Source of the DNA: DATDRS01 sp035291605
GTDB lineage: Bacteria; Chloroflexota; Anaerolineae; Anaerolineales; UBA6663
DNA length: 38,405 bases
Direction of reading: 5' to 3'
Assembly: GCA_035291605.1 (NCBI GenBank)
Contig: DATDRS010000035.1
Location: 1 to 38,405, forward strand
Made by a program: the position numbers and the translations under genes
The notes under the pieces: generated by a model
What the model was told of the DNA's origin: nothing
The model's database searches: none
The model's input: the letters and a program-made list of their open reading frames with translations, nothing else
Shown: positions 1 through 11,097 of the stretch, piece after piece
How positions within the stretch are numbered: the first letter of the stretch is position 1
How the letters are laid out: every line of letters begins with the position of its first letter

Positions 1-327
1 CGCGCTGGCCTGGAAGCGGTACCACACGCTCCGGGTATTGGTAGGGGCGGGCGGGAAGCTGCCGCACGAACTCATGGCGTCGGTTTCCGCAGCTTCGCGC
101 GTAGCCCCGCTCAAACCGCTGGTCACAATGAAGGCCGGATCAATGTAAGTGGCAGAAAAGAGCGAGGCAATATTTGTGGCCGAGGCAAAATTATCGTTCG
201 CCGGGGCGGCCCAGACGATGGAAGCCGGGCCGGCGCCTAACGCCAATCCGCCAACCAGCGTCGCGATGAGGCATAACCGCAGGGCGCGCCTCAGGCGCTG
301 GTTGAGCCGGGGTATCTTCTTGGTCAT
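1..327 (-). CDS. Secreted protein, N-terminal part (runs off the left edge)
   Basis: An open frame of 109 codons reads leftward from an ATG at 325-327 to the window edge with no stop. The start is preceded by AGGAG about 12 bases upstream and by a good sigma70-like promoter. The protein opens with a basic stretch (residues 2-17), a hydrophobic core (about 19-33) and a small-residue cleavage region near WAA|P (39-42), so it looks like a Sec signal peptide. The mature part begins with NDNF, and SVWYRF appears near residue 100. This pattern is common at the start of cell-surface proteins with pre-peptidase-like or PKD domains. The rest is outside the window, so no function can be given. Confidence 0.75.
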   Translation of the reverse strand, partial: MTKKIPRLNQRLRRALRLCLIATLVGGLALGAGPASIVWAAPANDNFASATNIASLFSATYIDPAFIVTSGLSGATREAAETDAMSSCGSFPPAPTNTRSVWYRFQASA

Positions 328-365
328 CTCCACAATCCGTTCTCCTGCCAACCGGAATGTAATCT

Positions 366-393
366 AGTATAGACGAACACCGGCATGAGGCAA
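366..393 (-). promoter_or_regulatory. Sigma70-like promoter for the secreted-protein gene
   Basis: On the minus strand TTGCCT (388-393) and TATACT (366-371) are separated by 16 bases. They lie 39-66 bases upstream of the ATG at 327. Both hexamers are close to the sigma70 consensus and nothing else occupies this gap. Confidence 0.55.
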
Positions 394-450
394 CTCCCCT
401 AAATGGCCTGACGTGCTGGGATGGGCGTAGGGGTCGGACGCTCCCAATCC

Positions 451-841
451 CTACATGCACGCGCCCGGCTCGTCGCATTCGGGCGCCGTGCCCCACAGGC
501 GGGAGAGCCAGTGGCGATGCTCCGCGATCCAGCGATAGGCGCGGTCTTCAAGCCAGCGCACGGGGGCAAGCGAATAGAGGGCAGCGACGAGCGGCCATAG
601 GCCGCGCAACTCGCGCAGCACGCGATTGAAGGCCTCCGCGCCGGCATACTTGCGCCCGCCGGAGTCAATCGCCCACGCTTCGCGCTCCACGTCGGCGCGG
701 CTGAGGCTGTAACGCTCGATGAGATGGGGCGTTTGGTTGGGGAGGGCCAGCACCCGGCCGGCCTGATCGCGCTTCCGAATCCAGTGCGCCGTGCGCGTTC
801 AGAAGCCTCACGTCCCGTCGAAGAGGAGGAGTAAGCGCGTA

Positions 842-852
<11 letters not shown>
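451..852 (-). CDS. DCC-family (DUF393) thiol-disulfide oxidoreductase, candidate selenoprotein with UxxU active site
   Basis: Reading from ATG 850-852 gives 133 residues if TGA at 808-810 and 799-801 are decoded. The N-terminus then reads LLLLFDGT-U-GF-U-TRTAHWIRKRD, the DCC-family signature DGxCxxC with both cysteines replaced by TGA codons (residues 15 and 18). Downstream the frame stays open to 451 and carries the usual family features: an NRVLREL-like helix and a C-terminal hydrophobic/aromatic segment containing SRLWG. Length matches the family (about 130). The ATG overlaps the yyaL stop (842-844), so the genes are translationally coupled. A standard gene caller would see only the internal GTG at 753 and lose the catalytic motif. 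The family is thought to act in thiol-disulfide exchange. The alternative is a pseudogene in which both cysteine codons mutated to TGA, which is less economical. No sel genes are visible in the window. Confidence 0.7.
760..807 (-). promoter_or_regulatory. SECIS-like stem-loop after the first TGA
   Basis: Immediately 3' of the TGA at 808-810 the transcript can fold as GGC-tt-CTGA-a-CGCGC, a 20-base loop, then GCGCG-a-TCAG-GCC. The pairing is 805-807 with 760-762, 799-802 with 763-766 and 793-797 with 768-772. The loop (773-792) starts 16 bases after the first TGA, at the near edge of the spacing expected for bacterial SECIS elements, and contains several G residues. The second TGA lies in the lower stem. 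The region is GC-rich, so chance pairing is possible. Confidence 0.4.
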
Positions 853-2950
<2,098 letters not shown>

Positions 2951-3052
2951 TCTTTTCTCAACGGATGAAGCGGATGGACTGATGGAAAGAGATAAACTGG
3001 ACAGGGATATTGTACCGCTTATTTTGGGCCTCTATCCATTATCCCGCGCTGT

Positions 3053-3640
3053 TCAGGTGAGGGTTGAATAGTAAGCCTCGCCCGCGCACGCTCGGCACAG
3101 CGTCGCCCCCTCCCGGACGACCTCCCGCTCGTTCATGATTTCCTCGCCGCACCGCTGGCACACCGCGCGCTTCCCCCAATGGCTGACGATCTTCTCCAGC
3201 GGGACGGCGAGGCGCACGGCCTGGGCGCAAAGCAGATCAGTAGTGGGCATGCGCTGATACCCCAGCAGATAGGCCTCCCACTGGTCGCGGGCCTCCGGCG
3301 CAAAGGAGCGGGCGCGCGGCCGGGCCTCGCCGCGCGGGGCGATCCGCACCGCCTGCCCGGCTTCGACGTCAATAAACGTGGCGGCAATCTTGCCGTAGTC
3401 CTCCACCCGCAGAGTCCGGTGTCCTACCCAGCAGTTGGTCGCGACGGCGACGCCGTCGGCGGCGCAGCCGTCCGTCTCGACGATGGCGAGCAGGCGCTTG
3501 CACTGCGGCGGCTGGGGCAATTCGAGGTGAAGCCACTCCCCGGCCAGCCGGCCCATGCGCACGCCCAGCACCTGGCGTGGGCAGAGATGTCCCCCATGCA
3601 GCGCGGCGGAGGCCTGGAGCTGCTCGGAGAGTGAAGGCAT
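3053..3640 (-). CDS. FmdE-family protein with C-terminal zinc finger
   Basis: The 195-residue product begins MPSLSEQLQASAALHGGHLCPRQVLG; the GGHLCP block is typical of FmdE-type proteins (named for formylmethanofuran dehydrogenase subunit E). The C-terminus carries a four-cysteine zinc-binding element, CQRC...CRAC (about residues 165-190), similar to TraR/DksA-type fingers. The start chosen has GAGGCG just upstream; a longer frame reaching 3703 would overlap the preceding gene heavily. Family members are often found beside molybdenum or tungsten enzymes, and a molybdopterin oxidoreductase lies a few genes upstream. An accessory role in maturation or metal-cofactor handling is inference. The gene starts 2 bases after the stop of the DUF2270 gene. 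Confidence 0.8.
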   Translation of the reverse strand: MPSLSEQLQASAALHGGHLCPRQVLGVRMGRLAGEWLHLELPQPPQCKRLLAIVETDGCAADGVAVATNCWVGHRTLRVEDYGKIAATFIDVEAGQAVRIAPRGEARPRARSFAPEARDQWEAYLLGYQRMPTTDLLCAQAVRLAVPLEKIVSHWGKRAVCQRCGEEIMNEREVVREGATLCRACAGEAYYSTLT

Positions 3641-3641
3641 A

Positions 3642-4730
3642 TCACGCCTCGAGCGGCTGAAAGCCGCGTCCGAGCACTTCGCTGGCCGGCGTGACGATGA
3701 CAAACGCGTTGGGGTCTTCGGCGCGCACGAGCATTTTGAGTTGGGACATCTCCGTCACCGTCACGGCGACGATGAGCACCTCGCGGTTCTGATGCGTATA
3801 CATGCCCTCGCCGTGCAGCGCCGTCACGCCGCGCTTCATCTCCTTGAGGATCCGGTCGGCGATGGCCTGCGGCCGCGTGGCGATGATCATCGCCAGGAGT
3901 TGGCGGCGGCGGCGGACGGGGGGAGGGGCAGTCCTGCGCTTTGATGTGATCGAAGCCCCCTCCGGCACCTCCATGGCGGCCCAAATCCGGCTGAGGATGG
4001 GAAACTCGCCAAACTTGGGCAGGACCTCGCCCGTAGCCTGCGTCAACCCTGCGGTGGCAAAGCCGATGAGGAACAGCGTGCCGTTGTAGATCAGGCCCAG
4101 CAAGAGCATGACCTCGCCCGGGAGAGGGCCCATCCTTGAGTGCTCCAGAAATTCGGCCCACGAAGTCGCCACGGTAGGATGCAGATACCCCTTAAACGCC
4201 CATGCCACCCCCAATATCAGGAAAATCCACATGTAGTTGCGCCGGAAACGGCGGCCAAAGGCCTCCCACATGCTGATGGGGAACTCCGGGTCGAGGAGCG
4301 ATTCGGCCAGGCTTTCCGCCCATTCCGAGTGCGGCGCAAAGGGCGGCACGAGCATGGAAGCAAAGAAGTCCGTCTCCATGAGCCGCACGCGGTAGCTCCA
4401 CAATTCATAGTAGCGGTAGCGGCGAGCCTCGATCCACAAGAAGAGCGTAACCAGGAGCGTATCGAGGATGATCACGCCGTAGTGGTGCGTGGGGTCGGAG
4501 AGCGCAAATGAGATGGCCGCGCCTGCCGCGACGACCGCCCAGTTGGTGGTGTTGTCCAGCCGCATGCGCCAGGTGTTCGAGCGCTGTACCTCGCCGCGAT
4601 AGAAGTGCACCATCGCGGTGTTGAACTCGGCGGGACGCATCTGGTAGCCCCGGAAAGTCCATACCGGCTCCGCCGAGGGAGGTTCCGGCGATTGACCGTT
4701 ATCCGAAACAGGTTTTTCATCCGCAGACAT
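3642..4730 (-). CDS. DUF2270 membrane protein with C-terminal DUF2179-like domain
   Basis: The 362-residue product starts at MSADEKP, chosen because GAGGG lies upstream. An N-terminal FRGYQMRPAEFNTAMVHFYRGE block marks DUF2270. Hydrophobic segments follow near residues 60-95 and 170-185 and around 210-235, so it is a membrane protein with several helices. The last about 85 residues (LLAMIIATRPQAIADRILKE onward) match the DUF2179 domain found at the end of YitT-type proteins, a small cytoplasmic ferredoxin-like regulatory fold. Function unknown. It sits in tight array with the sulfite oxidoreductase accessory genes, but nothing in the sequence ties it directly to that enzyme. Confidence 0.8.
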   Translation of the reverse strand: MSADEKPVSDNGQSPEPPSAEPVWTFRGYQMRPAEFNTAMVHFYRGEVQRSNTWRMRLDNTTNWAVVAAGAAISFALSDPTHHYGVIILDTLLVTLFLWIEARRYRYYELWSYRVRLMETDFFASMLVPPFAPHSEWAESLAESLLDPEFPISMWEAFGRRFRRNYMWIFLILGVAWAFKGYLHPTVATSWAEFLEHSRMGPLPGEVMLLLGLIYNGTLFLIGFATAGLTQATGEVLPKFGEFPILSRIWAAMEVPEGASITSKRRTAPPPVRRRRQLLAMIIATRPQAIADRILKEMKRGVTALHGEGMYTHQNREVLIVAVTVTEMSQLKMLVRAEDPNAFVIVTPASEVLGRGFQPLEA

Positions 4731-4748
4731 AGACCAACCCTCACGACA

Positions 4749-4798
4749 GTGATTGCTGATTGTTGATGGATGATGGATGATTGCCAATCAGCAATCAC
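4749..4798. repeat. Hairpin spacer: 14-bp perfect inverted repeat
   Basis: GTGATTGCTGATTG (4749-4762) and its exact complement (4785-4798) flank a 22-base loop built of GATGGAT words. The stop codon of the upstream gene (4795-4797) lies in the distal arm. This is one of a family of word-like, hairpin-forming spacers found at many junctions in this window. It may affect mRNA stability or processing between adjacent genes; that is inference. Confidence 0.75.
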
Positions 4799-5616
4799 AA
4801 ATCATCAATCAGCAATTTCTTCATCTCGATCAACCCAAAGTCAGGCATCCGATAACCTACGTTCACCGCTTGAAACACCCACCGCCGCCAGTCGTTTCCC
4901 CAGGCCGCGGCCAGGGCCGAGACACTCAGGCACAGCCCGCCAAACAACGCCCTATACTGCGAGACGCGGAACGCATCGGTTAGAAAGGCGCTGACTGCCG
5001 CCTCACCCGCGACAATGCCGCTCTCCGGCACAAGCCAGGCGTCGTTTTCGATGCGCTCCAGCTGTGCGTTCAAGTCGTCCCCCGCTTTCAAGTTGTATTC
5101 TACGACAAATCGTTTCGCGCCGTTGGCGTGCAGGGCCAGCCATGCATCACGCGTCTGCGGTTCCAGCCATAATATCGCCAACAGGATCGGGAGCGCGCCG
5201 TGACGCAAAAAGCGCCCGGCTCCGTCCGTGCCCGGCAGAAACGGGAGGAGCAGATCCGCCCCCATGACAACGCGCAGGAGATTTTCAACGGTGAAGGCGG
5301 GGGCCTCAGCCCCCGGCCCAAATGCCGAGCGGTAAAGCAGGGCGAACAATGCCCAGTTGTCCAGGCAGTAATACGGAACCGGGCGGTCATAGGGCTTGAA
5401 CCAGAGCGGCATGAGCTCGCCCCAGCCGCCGTTCGTTTCAGGCGTGGTCATAACCACGTATGCCGGCAGTTCATCCTCGACCAGCGTCTGCCGCTGCGTG
5501 TGAATGCCGAGCGCCTCCATCGCCAGCGGCTGCGCCCGTGCCAGCGCGCCCTGCGCGAGTTCGCGCGTCACGCCAAACCGCGCGCGCAAAGCCAGATACT
5601 CAGCCAGCCACGTCAC
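4795..5616 (-). CDS. Unrecognised protein of the sulfite oxidoreductase gene set
   Basis: A 273-residue protein that I do not recognise. It has no signal peptide, no clear transmembrane run and no obvious metal motif, with only scattered cysteines (YYCLDNWALF, GGLCLSV). The middle contains a hydrophobic block (MGADLLLPFLPG, LPILLAILWLEP). The start overlaps the stop of the TorD-like gene by 4 bases, which implies translational coupling and a shared job with that chaperone or its client. The last codons (KKLLIDDL) come from the hairpin spacer, so the C-terminus may have been extended by repeat sequence. A second assembly factor for the molybdoenzyme is a guess from position. Confidence 0.7.
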   Translation of the reverse strand: MTWLAEYLALRARFGVTRELAQGALARAQPLAMEALGIHTQRQTLVEDELPAYVVMTTPETNGGWGELMPLWFKPYDRPVPYYCLDNWALFALLYRSAFGPGAEAPAFTVENLLRVVMGADLLLPFLPGTDGAGRFLRHGALPILLAILWLEPQTRDAWLALHANGAKRFVVEYNLKAGDDLNAQLERIENDAWLVPESGIVAGEAAVSAFLTDAFRVSQYRALFGGLCLSVSALAAAWGNDWRRWVFQAVNVGYRMPDFGLIEMKKLLIDDL

Positions 5617-6566
5617 GCCGCTTCCGTTTGGACGGCCTGCCGCATCTCGGCCAGCAGGCCGCGGGTGGCCTCGGTGCGCGCCAGCCAGATTCCAGCGCTG
5701 GGCCGCCAGGCCGGATATTCTTCTCCCCAGCCGCGATAGGCCTGCGCCCAGGCATTCAGCTCGGTTTCCAGTTGGGCCAGCAGCGGCTCGACCTTCCCCT
5801 CCTCCCCCGCGGACATGAACAACATCTCAGCCACATCGAACCGGGACCCAAAGGGGAGGTGCAGCCCTAACGCCACCGCGATTTGACCCAGCCGCGAGCG
5901 TGAGAGAAACAGGCCACACTGCGCGGGGGTGAGCAAGAAACGCACGACATCACGCAGGCCAATTTCTTCTTCGGGAGGATGAAGGCTGAGGGATGAAGGA
6001 TGAAATGGCGGTTCGTGCGTTAGGGATTGGCAGTTGGGAACTTGAACTTCGAAGTTTGAGATTTGAAGTTCTGTCAGCAGCGCTTCGCGCGTGCGCGCGG
6101 CGAGGGCGCGGTAAAAGGCGTGGACTGAGGGTTCGCGCTCGACGGCCAGGCAGCAGAGCGGCGCCCAGTTGAGCAGGTCGGCCAGGAAACTGTCATGGCG
6201 GGAGCCTGGGCCCTGCGCCGAGGGCGCTTCGCTCCCCCCGGAGGCTTGCCCTGACGAGAAATAAGCCCAAAAGCCGAGACACAACCCCAGGTGATCCGGC
6301 GCGCCGACTTCTTTGAGTTCGGCCGGGCAATAACCGTGCGCCTCATACAAGGCTGCGATCTGTTGCGCCTCCGGCCCGTTCAATTCGCCCGCGGGATCGG
6401 CGAACGCCGTGCCGTATGGATAGACGTTAAGCAGGAAAACATCGGCATACGCCAGGGCGAGTTCAGCCGGGTCAGCCGACGGCAGGCCCAACTCGCTCAC
6501 CGCGCGGGCGAGGCCGGCGCCGTCAGGCTCGTGGAGCCAAAGGCGAGATAAAAGCTCAAACTTCAA
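5613..6566 (-). CDS. TorD/DmsD/NarJ-type molybdoenzyme chaperone
   Basis: 317 residues. The C-terminal half carries the family-like block EEEIGLRDVVRFLLTPAQCGLFLSR followed by helices with FGSRFDVAEMLF. The N-terminal half is helical with LAYADVFLLNVYPYGTAF. Such chaperones bind the apo catalytic subunit of DMSO-reductase-family enzymes and hold it for cofactor insertion. The gene follows the molybdopterin oxidoreductase by 55 bases, which fits. The protein is longer than a typical TorD (about 200). Part of the excess is a low-complexity stretch (residues about 167-199) encoded by heptamer-like repeat DNA, and residues 104-126 are also Gly/Ser/Pro-rich. Confidence 0.8.
   Translation of the reverse strand: MKFELLSRLWLHEPDGAGLARAVSELGLPSADPAELALAYADVFLLNVYPYGTAFADPAGELNGPEAQQIAALYEAHGYCPAELKEVGAPDHLGLCLGFWAYFSSGQASGGSEAPSAQGPGSRHDSFLADLLNWAPLCCLAVEREPSVHAFYRALAARTREALLTELQISNFEVQVPNCQSLTHEPPFHPSSLSLHPPEEEIGLRDVVRFLLTPAQCGLFLSRSRLGQIAVALGLHLPFGSRFDVAEMLFMSAGEEGKVEPLLAQLETELNAWAQAYRGWGEEYPAWRPSAGIWLARTEATRGLLAEMRQAVQTEAA
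5970..6068 (-). repeat. Word-like repeat DNA inside the TorD-like reading frame
   Basis: On the minus strand this stretch reads as degenerate 7-base words (CTTCAAATCTCAAACTTCGA, then TTCATCC and CTTCATCC words). It encodes residues about 167-199 (LQISNFEVQVPNCQSL, FHPSSLSLHPPEE). Base composition and vocabulary match the intergenic spacers rather than the flanking GC-rich coding DNA. The frame is kept open, so it looks like an in-frame expansion in a chaperone loop. Confidence 0.6.
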
Positions 6567-6586
6567 GTTTCAAACTCCAAAGGCTG

Positions 6587-6620
6587 CCCTCTGCCATCCA
6601 CTATCCGCCCTCTGCCATCC
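6587..6620. repeat. Tandem 13-bp direct repeat in the soeA-torD spacer
   Basis: CCCTCTGCCATCC occurs at 6587-6599 and again at 6608-6620, just downstream of the soeA stop on the minus strand. The vocabulary (GCCATCC, CTATC) recurs in other spacers of the window. Confidence 0.7.
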
Positions 6621-6621
6621 G

Positions 6622-9498
6622 CTACCTGCTATCGGCCAGCCGATAGGCGCTCACATCCGGCCTGAAGGGCCTCAGCATCCAGTTCGGCCGGCGCCATTCG
6701 CCGGTCGGGGGGCGGGTCATCGAGAGCCATCGTCTGTAGACTTCGTGCGACTTCTTCGTGTCCACGTACACGTCGCCGTACTTGTCGCCGGGCTGGGCGC
6801 GAGTCACCCTCACGATTTGATGCCAGCAGTGCATCCCGCTGATCGGGTCGGGCTGGACAGGGAAGGTGAGGTTCTGATGCACGCCTGCATCCGTCCACCA
6901 GATGCGCTCGGTGTCGGGGTCGCTGGATTTGTAAGGTTGTACGCCGCGCAGCTGCCGCAGGCGCCACTCGCCATGGTCTTCCCGCAGATCCACGAGGGCG
7001 GAGGCAATCCGGTTCGTGCCTTCACCTTCGGCCAATCGCCAGCGCCCCAAATGGTGTGAGCAGGCGATCACGCCGGGGCGAATCCCCTCGGTCACCCACA
7101 CTTTGTCCACGAAATAACCGATCTCGGTCTCGACGCGCACGAGGTCGCCCGTCATCACCCCGAGCCGTTCCGCATCGGAAGTATGCACCCACGTCGGGTT
7201 GGAGTGCGAGATTTCGACCAGCCATTTGGCGTTGGCGCTGCGCGTGTGAATGAGCGTGGGCAGGCGGTAGGTGGAGAGCAGCACAAACTCGCCCGCCTCG
7301 CGATGGACGCGGCTGGGGTGGACGTGGCTGGGGATGTATTCGGGAGTAGCGTATTCGGGCCAGCCGAAGTCGCGCAGCGTGGTGGAGAAGAATTCGAGTC
7401 GGCGTGAGGGCGTGCGGAAGCCGAACTTAGGTCGTCCGTCAATCATCACGCCGACAGGGCGGCCCAGGTCCTTAGTCACAGGCGCGGGCGTGGGCACGAT
7501 GTTCTTCGGCGGCGTCATCGGCGCTTTAGTGTAGAGGATGCCGGTGACCTCCTCCATTTGCGCGCCCGCCATTTCTTCGGACGAGAGCATCCGGTCGTAT
7601 TCGGCCAGCGCGCCTTGGCGAATCTCAAACGCGCCATATCGCCGCATATATTGCAGCGGCGTCAGCCCCTCTTTGGCCGCCGCCTCAGGCAAGCCGGGGA
7701 CCGAGTTCTCGAACATCCAGCCGTAATACTCGTCCACGGTGATGCGCTCGCCGGGGTGATAGGGGGACTCGAAATATTGGCGAATGCCGAGCGACCCATC
7801 GGGGTCAATTTCCCAGCTCAGGTCAATCCAGAACTCGGTTTCCTCCCACACCTGCCCGGGGTTGGCCTCGTAGGTGCGGCTGACCTTCCTGCCCGTGCGC
7901 TCCAGCGCGGCGCGCAGCACCGGCTGCCGGAAGGCAATCCACTGCCCGGCGTGGGTCTCCTGGCTCATCAGGTCGTGCCGCTCTGAGCCGTGGCCCATGG
8001 GCAGCACGTAGTCAGCCCACCACGCGGTTTCGCTCCACGTGGGCGTGAGGGCGACGTGCAGGCCGATTTTCGCTTCATCCTGCAGCGCTTCGAGCCACGT
8101 GAACCCGTCCGGGTTCGTCCACATGGGGTTGTAGACGCGGGTGAAATACACCTCCAGCCGGCCGCGCCCTTCTTTGAGAAAATGCGGAAGCAGGAAGCTC
8201 ATTTCGAAGTACGCGAGCGGGTATTCGCGCGGCCAGGTGAGTTCATTCCAGCGCTTGACGTGGGGGGCCATCTTGTGGGGACGCGGAACCCATTTATCCC
8301 AGCCATTCGCGGAGGTGCCGCCCTCGACGCCGACGCTGCCGGTCAGGACGTTGAGGAAGAACAGGCAGCGCGCCACCTGCCACCCGCCGAGGTTACCCGA
8401 CCCCGCGCTGCGCCAGTTGTGGGTCGCAAGTTTGCCGCCGCAGTTAGCCACCGCCTCTGCAATGTCTTTCAGCACACGCGCCTCGACGCCTGACTCTTGC
8501 GCCGCAAACTCAAACGTGTACCTGGCATACTGTTGTTTCAGCGCCTCTTCAAACTGTTCAAACGTAATTTGGGGTTTGGGATTTGGATCTTGGGACTTTA
8601 AATATTCTTCCCAATTCACCCACCGCTTCACGAACTCCCGGTTGTACCTGCCGGTCGCGATGAGGTCATTGGCGATGGCGAGCAGAATCGCCGCTTCCGA
8701 GCCGGGCCAGGGGGCGATCCACGTGTCGGCCATCGAGGCCGTGTTGGAGAGGCGCGTGTCGAAGACGATCAACTTCGCGCCCGCCATTTTGCCCTCCATG
8801 ATGCGCTGGGCGTGCGGGTTGAAGTAATGGCCGGTCTCCAGGTGACTGCTGATAAGCAGGATGACGTTGGCGTTGGCGTGGTCGGGGCTGGGGCGGTCGA
8901 AGCCCATCCAGAAGGCGTACCCTGCACGCGCACCGGAGGAACAGATGTTGGTGTGCGAGTTGTGGCCGTCCACACCCCACGCGGGCAAAATCCACTCCAT
9001 CACGCCGTCGTGCCCGGGCCGCCCCACGTGATACATCACCTCATTGTGCCGCCCCTCCACGAATGCCTTACGGATTCTGCCCCCGATGTCTTTCAGCGCC
9101 TCGTCCCACGTCACGCGCACCCATTTGCCCTCGCCCCGTTTGCCCGCGCGTTTGAGCGGATACAGGATCCGGTCAGGATCGTTGACCTGGTTGATGGTGG
9201 CCGGGCCTTTGGCGCAGTTCCGCCCGCGCGAGCCAGGGTGCTGCGGATTCCCTTCAAACTTGCGGACTTGCATGGTCTCCTTATCCACCCAGCCCAGCAG
9301 CCCACAGGCCGACTCGCAGTTGAAGCACACCGTCGGCACGAGCATGTAATGCCGGGGGACCTTCTTCGGCCACTGCCGGTTGTCCCATTCGACCCAGTCG
9401 TCCCACCGGTCAGGCGGCGGGTATTGCTGGAGACGGTCGCCAGAGTCGGTGTGTTGCGGAGGGAGGCGGAGGGGGATGAGAGTGGTGGTCATAGTCAC
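6622..9498 (-). CDS. soeA: Cytoplasmic molybdopterin oxidoreductase, likely sulfite:quinone oxidoreductase subunit SoeA
   Basis: 958 residues of the DMSO reductase superfamily. An N-terminal [4Fe-4S] site is visible as C58-x2-C61-x3-C65-x29-C95 (VCFNCESAC, GRNCAKGP). The expected Mo-ligand position falls in HTNICSSGARAGY, with C186 the probable ligand. The C-terminal MopB dinucleotide-binding domain includes LLSTYRLPTLIHTRSANAKW. There is no twin-arginine signal, so the enzyme should face the cytoplasm, as Soe does. The partner FeS/NrfD gene lies directly upstream, a TorD-type chaperone downstream, and an sHdr sulfur-oxidation system in the same island produces sulfite. That context favours SoeA over polysulfide or tetrathionate reductases, but the substrate is inferred. 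Residues 301-312 (KSQDPNPKPQIT) are encoded by repeat-like DNA. Confidence 0.8.
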   Translation of the reverse strand: MTMTTTLIPLRLPPQHTDSGDRLQQYPPPDRWDDWVEWDNRQWPKKVPRHYMLVPTVCFNCESACGLLGWVDKETMQVRKFEGNPQHPGSRGRNCAKGPATINQVNDPDRILYPLKRAGKRGEGKWVRVTWDEALKDIGGRIRKAFVEGRHNEVMYHVGRPGHDGVMEWILPAWGVDGHNSHTNICSSGARAGYAFWMGFDRPSPDHANANVILLISSHLETGHYFNPHAQRIMEGKMAGAKLIVFDTRLSNTASMADTWIAPWPGSEAAILLAIANDLIATGRYNREFVKRWVNWEEYLKSQDPNPKPQITFEQFEEALKQQYARYTFEFAAQESGVEARVLKDIAEAVANCGGKLATHNWRSAGSGNLGGWQVARCLFFLNVLTGSVGVEGGTSANGWDKWVPRPHKMAPHVKRWNELTWPREYPLAYFEMSFLLPHFLKEGRGRLEVYFTRVYNPMWTNPDGFTWLEALQDEAKIGLHVALTPTWSETAWWADYVLPMGHGSERHDLMSQETHAGQWIAFRQPVLRAALERTGRKVSRTYEANPGQVWEETEFWIDLSWEIDPDGSLGIRQYFESPYHPGERITVDEYYGWMFENSVPGLPEAAAKEGLTPLQYMRRYGAFEIRQGALAEYDRMLSSEEMAGAQMEEVTGILYTKAPMTPPKNIVPTPAPVTKDLGRPVGVMIDGRPKFGFRTPSRRLEFFSTTLRDFGWPEYATPEYIPSHVHPSRVHREAGEFVLLSTYRLPTLIHTRSANAKWLVEISHSNPTWVHTSDAERLGVMTGDLVRVETEIGYFVDKVWVTEGIRPGVIACSHHLGRWRLAEGEGTNRIASALVDLREDHGEWRLRQLRGVQPYKSSDPDTERIWWTDAGVHQNLTFPVQPDPISGMHCWHQIVRVTRAQPGDKYGDVYVDTKKSHEVYRRWLSMTRPPTGEWRRPNWMLRPFRPDVSAYRLADSR
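8560..8600 (-). repeat. Heptamer-like repeat DNA inside soeA
   Basis: The minus strand reads as AGTCCCAAGATCCAAATCCC and then AAACCCCAAATT, a run of 7-base AAATCCC-like words encoding SQDPNPKPQI. The same word family forms the spacer near 20280-20355 and supplies the end of the membrane oxidoreductase gene there (NPKSQIPTANLA). It sits in what looks like a surface loop after EEYLK. Confidence 0.6.
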
Positions 9499-9522
9499 CT
9501 GTCTTCAGTTTGCAGTGATCCG

Positions 9523-11079
<1,557 letters not shown>

Positions 11080-11097
11080 GAATGCTCCTTGTGCCAT

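Noticed and set aside
451..753. 100-codon version of the DCC-family gene starting at GTG 753
   Set aside because: It would lack the whole active-site region; homologous sequence clearly continues upstream in the same frame across the two TGA codons.
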